A DNA stretch of 64,000 nucleotides from Calonectria ilicicola (GCA_020809705.1 CP085827.1:4588001-4652000), one strand, 5' to 3'; positions 48,868 to 60,916 are shown, counted from the stretch's first letter. Program-made: numbers and translations. The notes: generated by a model from the letters alone, not told the origin.

Positions 48868-51448
48868 ATGGCTGACCTCGATTTCCGAACGCTCTTGAGC
48901 GAGCTGTCCTTGGAGGAAAAGCTTAAATTGTTGTCTGGATTAGGGGACTTCCATTCCACGGGGGGAGTTCCTCGTCTAAACATCCCCCCGCTGAAGGTAC
49001 GAACTGCCTGATGCCAGTTTTCTAACGTAGACATAAGCTGATAGAATTCAAAACCAGACGGTCGATTCTATTAATGGAATTAGACCAACAGACTTTCATG
49101 GAGAATTAACCACCGCCTGCTTCCCGAATACTACATGTCTCGCATCTACGTGGAATGTTGATCTTTTGGAAAAGATGGGCCAACAAATTGCTCATCAAGC
49201 GAGAACTAAGCACGCCCAGGTGGTTCTGGGACCAACGATAAACATACACCGAGACCCACGAGCTGGTCGAAACTTTGAATGCTTCAGTGAAGACCCTTTA
49301 CTGTCGGGTCATTTGGGCGCAGCAATTGTCAATGGGATACAAAGCAGTGGCGTGGGTGCTTGCCCAAAACACTTTGTTTGCAACGATTCCGAGACACTCC
49401 GGCATTTTTATAATGTAGCTGAGTCTCCAGACAGTCGTACCCTACGTGAAATTTATCTTGCAGCCTGGGAGATCCTCTTGCAACGATCTACACCTGTAGC
49501 AATCATGGCAGCGTGAGTTATGCCTTTTATTCTTATTCTTTAACCGTGCTAATCGTTCACAAGGTATAACAAAGTAGATGGTACATATTGCAGTGAAAAC
49601 AGTGTCCTTCTCGACAAAGTTCTTCGTCAAGAATGGGGATTTGACGGAATAGTCATGTCTGACTGGTTTGGAACCCGTTCCACCGTTCCTGCCATTAAAG
49701 CGGGGCTGGACCTGGAAATGCCCTTCCCTGTTTTCCGTGGCGAGAAGCTTTTAGCAGCCATCCAAAATGGAGAGGTAGAGGAGAAAATCATTGATTCGAG
49801 TGCTGAAAAGATGCTTGAACTACGAAACAAGACAAGACTATCTCATGGTCAAGGTCTCGAGACATCTGAGATCACCGAGGAAAACAATTTGATTGCAAGG
49901 GAACTTGCCCATGAAGGTATTATTTTGTTGAAAAATACGAACGAAACATTGCCGCTAGATATTTCAAAGTTTCTAAAGATTGCGATGATTGGAGAATACG
50001 CCAAGCGGCCTATTCTCACTGGGGGCGGGAGTGCCTCCTGTAAACCTCAGTACCGCCAATGCCCGTATGAGCTTCTCCAAGAAGTGCACCCTGAGCCAGA
50101 GCATGTCGCATATGCGCCGGGTGTTCGAACACGGGTAGTTGTTCCCATGGCGCCTAACGACTGTCTTACCGCCCGAAACGGCCAGCATGGCGTTGATGTA
50201 CGATATTTCAACGACGATTCTTCTGAACAGATACTGGAGGAATTCTCAGATTCTGCCACCGTGTTTATGTTGGGCGACTATAAAAAGGGCCTCAACATCC
50301 ATGGGTCTCATTTGGAAATGTCTACAACATTAGTCCCTAAAACTAGCGGAAACCATCTTCTTGCTGTTCGGCACTCCGGCGCATGCTCTTTGAAAGTGGA
50401 TAACATTGAAGTTCTCCAGGGCGCCGAACCCGATATTACAACGGAGCAATTCTTGTTCAGTCTCACCAAGTATGAGTCGCGAATCGAAATCGCTATGGAA
50501 GCCGGAAAATCATACCATATAGATTTGATGATGCGATCACGACGCCCCATGGTTGGCGAACCAACGCCATACAGTGCAACTCTATGCTTTGAAGAAGAAT
50601 ACTCTGAAATGGGTGTTATTGGCGAAGCTGCAGAAATAGCATCACGGTCTGATGTTAGTTTGGTTTATGTCGGCCGTAATGAGCAACATGAATCTGAGGG
50701 GTTTGACCTTGAGACGATCAAACTACCTCAGAATCAAAGCGAATTGATTCATGCGGTAGCAGAAGTATCTAAGAAAACCGTCGTCCTTCTTCATTGTGGA
50801 AACCCAATTGATGTGGAAAGTTTCGTCGACAAAGTTGATGCAGTTATCAACATGCATTTCCCTGGCCAGGAAGGCCCGCAGGGTGTGATTGATATTTTGA
50901 TTGGAAAGGTGAATCCGAGTGGCAGATTACCCACAACATGGTTCAATAACTTGGAAGATTGGCCGAGCTTCCACAATTTCCCAGCAAAGAAACTAGGCGA
51001 TGGTGATCCCGAGATTCGGTATGAAGAAGGTCTGTCCATCGGATATCGAGCATCAGATCAAAACTCACGAGTTCGTTGGCCTTTCGGATATGGATTATCA
51101 TATACCTCTTACAACTATAGGGACTTGAAAGTCAGTTTGAATAGGTCTTCATCCTCTACAACCATTTCTGCCTCAGTCACTGTCGAGAATGTGGGACAGG
51201 TTTCAGGCAAAGAAGTGGTTCAGGTGTTCATTTCGTCTAAAAGCACCAGTAAAGTGTGGAGACCTCAACGAGAATTGAAAAGCTTTACCAAAATCCTATT
51301 ACATCCAGGAAAATCACAGGTTGTTTCATTCGAAATGGACGTTGGCACTGCACTGAGTTACTGGGACGAGACGAAAAAATCATGGCACGTGGAAAGCGGG
51401 GATTATCGGGTTGAAGTCGGAGGAATTAGTTCAACATTTTTTATTTGA
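48868..51448 (+). CDS. GH3 beta-glucosidase with PA14 insert, no signal peptide
   Basis: Three exons: 48868-48996, 49058-49512, 49564-51448; 822 residues. It begins MADLDFRTLLSELSLEEKL with no signal peptide, as in the cytosolic fungal GH3 group of about 820-840 aa. The (beta/alpha)8 domain holds GPTINIHRDPRAGRNFE and the nucleophile D228 in VMSDWFGT. The second domain holds HESEGFD, whose first glutamate (E571) is in the acid/base position. Between them lies a PA14-like beta domain (about residues 390-530: TTLVPKTSGNHLLAVRHSG). The C-terminus is a fibronectin-III-like domain (FGYGLSYTSYNY onward). Expected reaction: release of glucose from aryl or alkyl beta-glucosides or short beta-glucans inside the cell. 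It ends convergently 274 bp from the ALDH gene and follows the MFS porter. Confidence 0.93.
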
Positions 51449-51722
51449 TACTGGCCATTGCATTTTGGGTGTGATTCATGCACTCTAATTTAATAGAACT
51501 CAAGTCTTCAATCCGTATCTAAAAGCATCAATCTGTCAATTTCAACATCAGTTCTGCATCAACAGCCCTAGATCTACCATGCCATGTATTTAACGTCTGA
51601 ATATCCTACCTTGTTCCAAAGTGGTCATTTGAATTCACTTTTAGACCTAGCTGAGAAGGGAAAGGCAGAAATACTGTGAAAGATAAAAAGGAAATTAGGA
51701 TATATTTGACCTGATTCTCAAC

Positions 51723-53409
51723 TCAAAGCTTCGCCAAGTTGACCATGATTGTCTTTCTTTCAGTGTATGCTCGCATTGCCTCAATGCCATTTTCGCGCCC
51801 GACACCTGATGTCTTAGTTCCTCCGAATGGGGCTGTAAGGAAACAAAGTGATATGCAGTTTACACCAACCATTCCTGACTCAAAGTCAGAAGCAACACGA
51901 AGGGCCTTGTTAATATCCTGGGTAAACACGCCAGCCATCAGCCCGAAATCAGTGTCATTGGCTTTCTCAATGATTTCTTCTTCGGTCTTGAACTTGTTAA
52001 GCACCGCGACGGGACCAAAGATTTCATTGCGGCAGATTTCAGAATCTTCGGCCACTCCTTCAAAGATAGTAGGTTGAACAAAGAAGCCCTGTGTTGCGTT
52101 AGCCTTAAATAACAATATTAGGGTGCTACCGAAAAAAGAACACTTACCTCGTTACCGATACGTCCACCACCAGTAATAAGATTGCCTTGGCTTTTACCGC
52201 GTTCAATAAACCCGGCAACTCGATCATATTGCGCTTTGTCGACCAGAGGACCCAGTGTTGTGCCTTCATCATCTGGGTTCCCCGCACCTCTGGCCTTCTC
52301 CTCCATTGCAGCTTTGTATGCGGCTACGAACTTATCATAAATGCCTTCTTGAACATACACTCTGCTAGCAGCGAAGCAAACTTGGCCAGAGTTGGCAGTG
52401 ATAGCGTTGGCACACCAGGCAACGGCATTCTCAAAGTCGCAGTCGTCAAAGACCACGGCTGGGCTTTTACCTCCGAGCTCCAGAGTCACTCTCTTCAAGT
52501 TACTCTTAGCTGACATCTCTTGGATCCTACGACCAGTAATGGTGGATCCAGTGAAACTAATTTTGTTAATCTTCATGTGGCTAGCAAGAAGCGCCCCTGT
52601 GCTCCCATCGCCAGACAAGATCTGAAAGACTCCAGGGGGAAACCCTGCTTCTTTGATTAGAGTACCGAGTGCCAGAGCCGCGAAAGGTGTCTTCTCAGAG
52701 GGCTTAAGAATGAAAGTGTTTCCTGTTGCAAGAGCCGGACCAGCCTTCATACCTAGGATCCGTTAGAATCTATCCCGTGTAGCCTACAATAAACTGTTCA
52801 ACACACCAATATTACCAAGCGGTCCGTTCCATGGGATGACTCCACACGTAACACCGAGTGGCTCGTTTCGAATAATTTTCAAAAATCCATCGTCAGCAGG
52901 GAAAGTTTCCCCTGCAAACTTGTCACAATAACCTGCAAAGTAACGGAAACCTTCGCATGCCAGGTTGATTTCAAAAGAGCCAAAGGAGCCGAAGGGGGCT
53001 CCAAGTGTGATTCGAGTAAGTTCAGCCAATGTATGTCCGTTGGCTTCAATTAGGTCGGCTAGCTTTAGCATGCAATCGCGCCGCACCTTGGCAGGCGTGT
53101 TCTTCCAGCTCTTGAAAGCTGCAGCAGCTGCGGCCACTGCATCATCGACATCCTCAGGACCAGCAAGCGCCACATCGGTGGCCACAACACTGTCATCTTT
53201 GGGATTGTGCACCTCGATTTTCTTGTTGTGCTTGGATTCCACGTACTAATGAATACTATGTTAGTACGGGGTTCGTTAATGTAAAGAAAAAAGCGTCTCC
53301 TAACCTCATTATTGATGAAAAGCAGCTTTGGTAAGCTGTCCCGATGATGAGGGATCTTGAGGGTATGGCCATCGGCCTTTACCTGCAAAGATGGGCCGAG
53401 TGAACTCAT
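51723..53409 (-). CDS. NAD(P)-dependent aldehyde dehydrogenase, C-terminus AKL
   Basis: Four exons: 53409-53305, 53245-52807, 52752-52148, 52088-51723; 504 residues. Introns have donors GTTAGG, GTGTGT and GTAAGT. All ALDH landmarks are present: IPWNGPL (Asn of the oxyanion site), FTGST for the cofactor fold, ELGGKSP with the general-base glutamate, NSGQVCFAASR with the catalytic cysteine, and EIFGPV. The N-terminal ~30 residues before LLFINNEYVES are unusual extra sequence. The C-terminus MVNLAKL ends in AKL, which fits the PTS1 consensus; many ALDHs end in VNLG-like sequence instead. Predicted to oxidise an aldehyde to a carboxylic acid, possibly in the peroxisome. It shares a 493-bp divergent promoter with the zinc ADH. 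Confidence 0.92.
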
Positions 53410-53902
53410 GATGTGAGATTACTTGATGTGAGTATTTTTTTTTGACCTGAGATGGAAACCAAATAACTTCGCTGTGGTTGCGTGGAACTTATAAGGCTGC
53501 AGAATTACCCCACCACCCCTGGGAATTACCATCAGATACCTCCACATTTTTGGGCTACTGCGATCAGGGTTAGATACACATGGTCCTGATCCCCCTAGGA
53601 TATTAATTTCCGCTGCCGTAATTGCCAAGAAGATGACATAAAAAATAGTCGGATGCGCTCAAGCGATTTCCCGATCTCCAAAGTTAAACGATGCATTGTG
53701 GGGAATTGCCACTACCCCGCAACGAGTAATGACGAAGGATATGAACACCCGTGCCTCGGCAATGACTATGTAAATTATGTTGCAGCACATTAAAACTTTG
53801 TAATAAGATACGTAGCCATCCTCTAGAGCTGAGTGTCGTGTTATAACACTGCCCATGTAGCTGTTATTCAACCTACGAGCACTTCACTACAAATCATCCA
53901 AA
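53410..53902. promoter_or_regulatory. Divergent ALDH/ADH promoter with four AATTRCC copies
   Basis: 493 bp between two head-to-head start codons. The heptamer AATTRCC occurs four times in the same orientation: 53503-53509, 53524-53530, 53620-53626 and 53704-53710. By chance fewer than one copy would be expected on a given strand in this length. Three related copies lie upstream of the MFS and GH3 genes. Whether it is bound by a regulator is untested. Confidence 0.55.
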
Positions 53903-55002
53903 ATGGTTTCTCCAACGAATCTACCAGCGACAATGAAAGCTGGCCAATGGGATGTAGTATGTTTATTTGGCCCAAGTCAGAAACATAGTCACTTACAGTA
54001 GAACAATAGAACCAGAAGAAAGTTGTTATCAATGAGGTCCCTGTCCCACAGCCTGGCCCCAACGAATTTCTGGTCAAGATGCGATCGGCATCGCTTTGTC
54101 ACAGTGATATAATGGCCATCAATAACAACACAGATACAGTGACTCTTGGACATGAAGGACTTGGCCATATCGTTTCAATGCATTCATCAACAGAAGACAA
54201 AGGTTTCCAACTGGGCGATACAGTTGGATTTCTTTACATTTTGAAGAGTTGCTTTACCTGCGATGGCTGCATGATTCATAATCTTTATTGTGAAACTGGA
54301 AAGCAGCAGTTGCAAGGCTTCACTACTGATGGATTCTTTTCGGAATACGCTCTGGTTGACTATCACAACGCAGCGAAATTGGATGAGAAGCTATGGAATC
54401 TCGACACAGGCAGCGCCATCTTCTGTGCTGGTATTACGGCTTTTCACTCCATTGACACCTGCAATCTTTCCCCCGGTGATTGGTTTGGTGTAGTTGGCTG
54501 CGGTGGGCTTGGACAGATTGCTACACAGTACGCCAAGGCAATGGGGCTGCGTGTGATAGGAATCGACATCCAGGATGCTAACCTGGAAGAAACGCGGAAG
54601 CAAGGCGCCGATGCTGTCTTCAACTCCCAAGATAACCCTAACTATGTGGAGGAGATTAAGAAGCTTACAAATGGAGGATGTGCTGCTGTTGCCGTTTACA
54701 CTAACTCGCACCGTGCTTATCAAGCTGCACCATCCATCATTAAGCTCGGGGGAACACTGATGGTGATCGGTATTCCGCCTGATAATCTCAACGCTAGCTA
54801 CATGGACATTGTCATGGGTAAGTACAAAATCAAGTCTGAAAACACAAGTATCCCACAGAGGATGGGCAAGGCGGTCGAATTCACCGAAAAACATGGAATT
54901 ATGCCTGTTGTGGATATTCGAGGTGGATTGGACGCACTTCCAGAGATGGTTCGGGAGATGCAAGAAGGAAAGGTTCGCACCAGAACTGGAATTGTATTTT
55001 AG
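53903..55002 (+). CDS. Zinc-dependent alcohol dehydrogenase (MDR family)
   Basis: Two exons: 53903-53956 and 54016-55002; 346 residues, the usual length for cytosolic fungal ADHs. The intron has donor GTATGT and acceptor ACCAG; the join gives WDVKKVVINEVPVPQPGPNEF. Catalytic zinc ligands are C46 (ASLCHSD) and H64-E65 (GHEG). The structural-zinc cysteines C97, C100, C103 and C110 are intact (CFTCDGCMIHNLYC). The NAD-binding motif is VVGCGGLG. It most resembles propanol-preferring/Adh1-like enzymes and should interconvert a primary alcohol and aldehyde with NAD(H). The C-terminus (TGIVF) lacks a peroxisomal signal, unlike its neighbours, so it is expected in the cytosol. The head-to-head placement with the ALDH suggests a linked alcohol-to-acid oxidation. 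Confidence 0.92.
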
Positions 55003-55316
55003 TTTATTGTGGCATTGTAACTTTGTAGTAAATTGTGAACTATAAGAAATGCACACTCCAGTTCCTTTATCTTGACTACTAGGTGAAGTTTTGTGTTCAA
55101 TGCAGCTCACTACTTGAAGGGAATACGAAGAGATCAGTCTCTTGCCTACATTAACTCGGCAGAATATTCGGCCGGAAAATAGATCCAGATTTCAAGAAAA
55201 CAATTTTTTGTGAATCAACTCTCATTTATTCCACGCCGGATGATTGCTTCTCGTTTCGTCGACCTTCACTAATACTTCCAGCCATGAGCTCTTACACTTT
55301 CTGAGCAAATTCAAGA

Positions 55317-56371
55317 TCAGAGCCTGGACAGCCTTCCAGCAGACAACCTTGCCGCACCATCAACTGCAATATCAACGCCGTTTCTTGACCTCAAGTCAGC
55401 TTCTGTCGTAAAATTTGAGAGCATCACTTACACATAGCCGCCCGCTCGGGAACAAAGAAATACCACTACGCCTGCAATATCTTCGGGCTCTCCGAGTCGC
55501 CCCATTGGATTATCTTTACTCAATTCCTCGATACCGCCCAAGTTTTTGATAAGCCCCTGGGCCAGCTTGGATGGAAAGAATCCCGGTGCAATTATATTAG
55601 ATGTGATGTTTCGTGGGCCCAACTCTACGGCGAGATTGCGACCCAGATGCTAGCAAGTGTCAGTCTGTACGGCGGTTGGAAATAAGGTTTCCTTTCTTAC
55701 ATTCGCAGCAGCTTTCGAGGTTGAATACATGATCGTTCCATGTTCACCCACATGAGGCACGTTGGTACCTGCTGTCGAGCTGATGACCACTATCCTGGCC
55801 GGATCTTCCTTGGTTCCTGATGTCTCCAACAATGGAAGGGTTCTGGGAAATAAAATATAGTTTAGCAATATTGATCAAACCGTAGGTTGTAAGGAATGGC
55901 TGACTGTTGCACAAGCTCAAAAATTCCTCGGACGTTAAGATCTAGAATCTTGACGGAGCTCGCTGGAGTCGCATCCTCAAACCGGCTCCCCCAGGCGGCT
56001 CCAGCGTTGCAAACAAGAATGTTAAGACCTTTGCTGCCGACAAGATTTTTAACCTCTTGAGATAGGCGAACAATTTCGTCCGAGTTTGCGACATTCGCCG
56101 CAATCCCTACTGCTTTGCCCGTGATTCCGGGCAGGTTGTTGAGTTTATCCACTGCTTGGTCAATACCCTGTTCTCCATCACGTTTTCTGGCTGTGATAAT
56201 CACGAGTGAGCAACCAGATCGTAAAAACGCCGTGGCCATGTGCAGCCCGAGACCCCGGGAGCCTCCGGTGACCAGGGCAGTTTTGCCATTGAGAGAAAAC
56301 AATGAATCGAAATTTTTGAGCTGTGACATGACTGCTTTGGCACCAAATGAATAGTTTGTCCCGGTTGCCAA
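55317..56371 (-). CDS. Short-chain dehydrogenase/reductase, C-terminus SRL
   Basis: Four exons: 56371-55881, 55842-55701, 55649-55432, 55383-55317; 305 residues. Motifs: TGGSRGLG (cofactor), ILVCNAGAAWG, LNVRGIFE, the serine in ISSTAG, and active-site YSTSK (YxxxK). The fold and the FxxxPL/APGFFPSK region resemble RhlG/FabG-like 3-oxoacyl reductases of fungi. The last exon, joined through an AAG acceptor, adds NGVDIAVDGAARLSAGRLSRL, split as NGVDIAVDGAARL and SAGRLSRL, so the protein ends in SRL, a PTS1 variant. Unspliced readings would miss this end. It may start at 56371 or at the ATG at 56329 (MSQLKNFDSLF), where homologues seem to start. It shares a divergent promoter with the CoA ligase. 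Confidence 0.87.
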
Positions 56372-56900
56372 GTAACGTGGTGAGAAGGGCTAGACAGACT
56401 ATTGAGCCGAATAATAGTGTTGCGAGCATCAACCTCTCTATTGATTTCGCACACGACTGTGGACAACATACCAAACAAACCAATAATTGAGCCGGGGCTA
56501 GCGGCTAGTTTGTAGATTCTGCCGCGGGATCGCAGCTCCGTGGGTCTGCGGGGGGGAATAAGACCCCCGGTTCTAGACCGCCAGCCTACCCCGCCCGGGC
56601 TGCAAAGGTGATCATTGCACACTCAATGATTCGTGTTCGGGCCAATTTTGAGATTAGGAGCTTAGATTTAGCGTTCGGATAATGGGGTTTGTTGTTAGCA
56701 TGCCGAAAATTTCCTCGGGCTTTCGGGCGCAACCCATTCTCAATGTTTGGCCATGCGAGCTGCGACAGGGCACACGCCGTCGCAAGAATTCGAACAAATC
56801 GGCATTGATGCCATAAAGGTCCAACTTCTTTATTTTTAGTTTTATTTCCTGTTTCCGCAAAAAATTGGAACACCCAAGCTACCATTCACCGCCGTTCACA
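56372..56900. promoter_or_regulatory. Divergent SDR / CoA-ligase promoter
   Basis: 529 bp between two head-to-head genes. A GC-rich core at 56515-56605 contains a G-run (56549-56556), the inverted pair GGGTCT/AGACCC flanking it (56542-56566), and CGG-TTCTAGA-CCG at 56568-56580, a near-palindrome of the Zn2Cys6-target type. No exact AATTRCC copy was found here. Confidence 0.5.
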
Positions 56901-58731
56901 ATGCCTGTGTCATCGCTCTACCCGGTTTTAGATATTCCCCAAAAAAACATCTTGAGCTACTTGTTTGGGGATGGACCAGTATCTGAAGAGCCGTTGTGGT
57001 TTGACAGCGCAAATCCTAACAAAAATTTATCTCCCAAACAGCTTTTGCAATGGGTTAAAAGGTTAGGTTACGGCCTCGAACGCCTTAGCCTTGAAAAAGG
57101 CGATGTTGTGATGATCTGCTCGCCCAACTCGATATTTATCCCAGTAGCTTTCTTGGGTGTGGTTGGGGCGGGTTGCATTTTCAGCGGCGCTAATCCTGCC
57201 TATACAGTCCCAGGAACGTGATCACCCCCAAATATAATTTTGGCCTTTCTCGACTAACTGAAGCAATGCAGAACTCGTCCACCAGTTGAAGAACACAACA
57301 GCCAAGGTGATCCTTGCGCACCCAAAGGTCCTGGATCCTATCCTGCAGGCCTCTGCCCAGGCTGGAATATCCAAGGATCGCATCTTTCAATTCTCCGACT
57401 CTGAATTACCCACCCAAAATGGCATCAAAGACTGGCGAGCCATGATTGGAACCCCACAGCAAGCTGAAAAATGGCAATGGCCAGAATTACCATCCAAAGA
57501 CTCAACTACCACAGTGGCCACCATTAATTATAGCTCTGGAACGACTGGTTTGCCTAAAGGGGTTTGTGTCTCGCACTACAATCTGATTGCAAATGTCGAA
57601 CAGCTTGTGTTTATGCGATATGCGCATCAACCATACTCATTTGAGAATCGGCCAAAGGAGCGATGGGTCGGCTTCTTGCCACTCTATCATGCGTATGGGC
57701 AAATGTACACCATTCTGATGGCAATTAAACTCCATGTGCCCATTTATGTCATGTCCGAGTTCCGGTACGAAGACTTTCTGCAGGTCATCGGAAAGTACCG
57801 CATTACGAGCCTTCAAGTCGCCCCACCCATCTTAGTTATGCTGTCCAAGCGGCCAGAGACAGCGAGATATGATATTTCAAGTGTCAAGGATATTCTCTGT
57901 GGTGCGGCACCACTATCGCGGGAGCTTCAGAACGAGTGCCAAAGACGGTTCAAGGTACAAATCAACCAAGGCTGGGGCATGACTGAAGTGACATGCGGTG
58001 CATTACATGTTCCTGGAGGTATTCAAGATGACACCGGGTCTGTCGGGCAGCTTGATCCCAACTGTGAATGCAAACTTGTTGATAATCATGGGCGTGAAGT
58101 CGCAATCGGAGAGCCTGGAGAGATATACATCAGAGGACCAAATATTTGCATGAAATATTGGAAAAACGAGGAGGCCACTCGAGAAAGTTTTGATGATGAT
58201 GGGTATTTGAAAACAGGCGATATCGCTATACAAAACAAAGACGGGTACTTTTGGATTGTGGATCGCAAAAAGGTTTTCTCAATTGAATATAAGAGAGGCG
58301 ATGTCATTTGCTAACTCGAGCTCCTAGGAACTTATTAAAGTTAATGCGCTGCAGGTGGCTCCCGCAGAGTTGGAGGCGACCCTTCTGGAGAATGAACACA
58401 TTGCAGACGCAGCAGTGGTTGGTATTGTTCTGTAAGAATTACTGTTCTGTTCCTATTGTCACATCTTCCCGCCGCTAATCACCGCGATAGCAAAGGGGAC
58501 GAATGGCCCCGTGCCTATGTTGTCATTCAGGAATCATCCAATGGTAAGGTAACACCCAAAGGCATTCAAGACTGGATCTCTCAAAGGGTTGCAAAACATA
58601 AAAGATTGGTGGGAGGGGTTGTTTTTATTGATAGCGTCCCGAAATTGGCGAGTGGCAAGATTCAACGTAAAGTCATGAAAGAGTGGGCTCGGAGAGATGC
58701 AGCTAAGATTAATAACCCTTCTAAGCTATAG
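56901..58731 (+). CDS. 4-coumarate-CoA-ligase-like acyl-CoA synthetase, C-terminus SKL
   Basis: Four exons: 56901-57217, 57264-58272, 58328-58431, 58491-58731; 556 residues. Adenylate-forming motifs in order: YSSGTTGLPKG (P-loop, about residue 193), GWGMTEVTCG, YLKTGDIA, DRKKELIKVNALQVAPAELE (hinge; created only by splicing intron 3) and PKLASGKIQRK with the catalytic lysine. The C-terminal tripeptide SKL is a canonical PTS1 for peroxisomal matrix import. Predicted to convert an aromatic or medium-chain carboxylic acid to its CoA thioester with ATP. Plant 4CL-type substrates are suggested by family only. Intron 1 uses an AAG acceptor close to the branch point; the nearer CAG acceptor would break the frame. 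It belongs to the GH3-ALDH-ADH-SDR block. Confidence 0.93.
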
Positions 58732-60908
58732 AATACCAGTAACTCTAGATATTTGCATGGGTTTGACCGGAATTTGAGACTATTAATGTCGGATTGAGCT
58801 GGCCTCCAGTGTTGTTGATCTCCATGTGTTGTATCCAATGTGGAGTCGCGTAATGATGAATGGCCAAGGGTTACTCTGTTCCCCACCCCCATTTCAGTGT
58901 TTCACACGTCGCATTAAAGCATTGGCCCGGATCAACCATTATGATGGTGTCCTGAGGAAGAGAAAGAATCTCGAATACGTAATTTAACAAGAGGGAGACA
59001 AATGACCAACTTGAGACAGACAAAATTGAAACATGCATCACGAACATAAACTAAGCTTGTTCTAGTTTGTTATTCAAGCAAAAGAGTGTCGTAAGACCCT
59101 GTGAGTAAGCAAGTTCGTACCGTTGCATCAGTGACCCTGCTGTGATGTGAACATCACGCCACCCAAAAATGATAAGTTCGGCAGAATGTGATACCGCATC
59201 GCTCAAGCACTTCATAGATGCTTATGTTTTTTTTTTTCGTCTCATTTCACTCTATTTTGGGGTTGGGTTCAAATTTTAAATCCCTTGGGATGACTTGGAA
59301 TATAAATTTGTGAAATTGGGCAGGTTAGAACGGAATTAGGACCTATCCATATGGCTGGTGAGTGGACGGGTTGGTGCGAAGTGCCTGATTCGGGGGCGGG
59401 TAGGAATAACAAGGCCCACTCATCGACAGATGATCTTAGGCTACGTGGCCAAGTAACGAGGAAGACCGGCAGGATTCAGCTTCAGACCACAACCCCAACT
59501 GTTAAATGTATCACTCGAAAATATGCGGCTCAACGAGGAGACCAGGCCTGGGGCCGGAATTAGGTCAGTGTCATAGACGATATGGAGTGATGGAAAAATG
59601 GCGTAAAGGCTAACGAGGAAGGTTTGAGAAATGTTTGGTACACTAACCAATCATCAGTGCTGCTATTGGCCAGCAGATAGTGTCGGTGCGGGGCAAGTCA
59701 CGCGACTCGCCGACTGTCGTGTTCTCAACATGACGCCATTAATTACAGACGCAAAAGAAATCGAGCTTGAGCCTAGGCATTTGACTAGGTATGGAGGTGA
59801 ATTAGGGAACAAGGTACTGGTCATCGGGCTTCAGGGGCGACCTCGATGAGCAGCTACACCTGGCATCAGTTGTAAATCCTATTACGAGTCCTTGGTGAAG
59901 GTTGGTAGGTACCTTTGCAGCGATCGTGGCATTACCCAGGGAGAAATGGCCCTCTGGCATGCGGGTTCTGGCAGTGCAGGAGCGCGTCTCGGCCACGTCG
60001 GCGCATTAACCAGGCCCTGTAACTTGTCACTGAGGAATACTAATCCACTGTGGTTACTCGACTCTGCGGCACAGTGGTGGGGCTTCAGGGCACACTGGGG
60101 CGCCCGTCCTATTTTAGTGCGTGGAAAGTGCCGGTCAATCTGGGGTAGTGGGCCGGCTAGCGAGTTTGCTGGTGGATCCAGCGAAGCAACCACAGTAATA
60201 GCAGGCACCGCGTTTACCTAAAGACAATGGAGCAATTGAAATATCGCGACTACGGTGTCGCAGAGGCGTCAGGACACCAATTTGTCTGTCCAGACGTTCC
60301 ATCCCGAGATTTAAGGGAATTGAGTGCCTGCATGGCCCCTGGCCGACCAATCTTCCATCCCTTCGCCTGTCCACGCGCGCAACACGCCACCTGGCGGACA
60401 TCTGCCGGCGGGACATGCCGGTCATTCGACCTTTCAAGGGTTTTCAATATGTAGAACCGTAACACATCTCCTCTGGCGCTCGCTTCTCTAAAAAAAGGGG
60501 GGGATGGCTGCTTCTGCGTCTCATCTTCTCCTGCCCATTGCGCGCGCACCCCGGCAGGTCTTTGCCCTCCTTTTATTCCGTGCTTCATCCGGTGCTTCAA
60601 GGGCCACCAACCGCAGCGTCACAGTGTTGCAGCCATGGGCTTTGGATCGTCTAATGGAGGGTAGGCACAGCGAATCACAGTCTCCGTGGCGGCGCGGGAG
60701 AGTCCGAATTGGGCGAGATTCCAAGCCATCCCATGCTGGATCACACCTTGAAAGTCGGTACAGTGTGTCTTCTTAACATTCAGAGCGCCCATTCGCACTT
60801 CGCACTAAAATCGCCTCCCCTCCTCACATATACCCGGACACAATCACTCGCTCACGCGCTTTTACCCCGCTCGCCACAGAAGAAGCTACGCTGCACACGC
60901 CCAGAAGG
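58732..60908. other. 2.2 kb intergenic spacer
   Basis: Ligase 3' region followed by an increasingly GC-rich stretch leading to the promoter of the next rightward gene. ORFs of 60-116 codons on both strands at 59350-60780 lack domains and a coding-like composition. No gene, tRNA or repeat is supported. Confidence 0.45.
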
Positions 60909-60916
60909 TATATAAA
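60909..60916 (+). promoter_or_regulatory. TATA box of the small conserved gene at 61275
   Basis: TATATAAA, followed by a pyrimidine-rich leader (60945-61080), the layout of a well-expressed fungal promoter. Confidence 0.6.
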
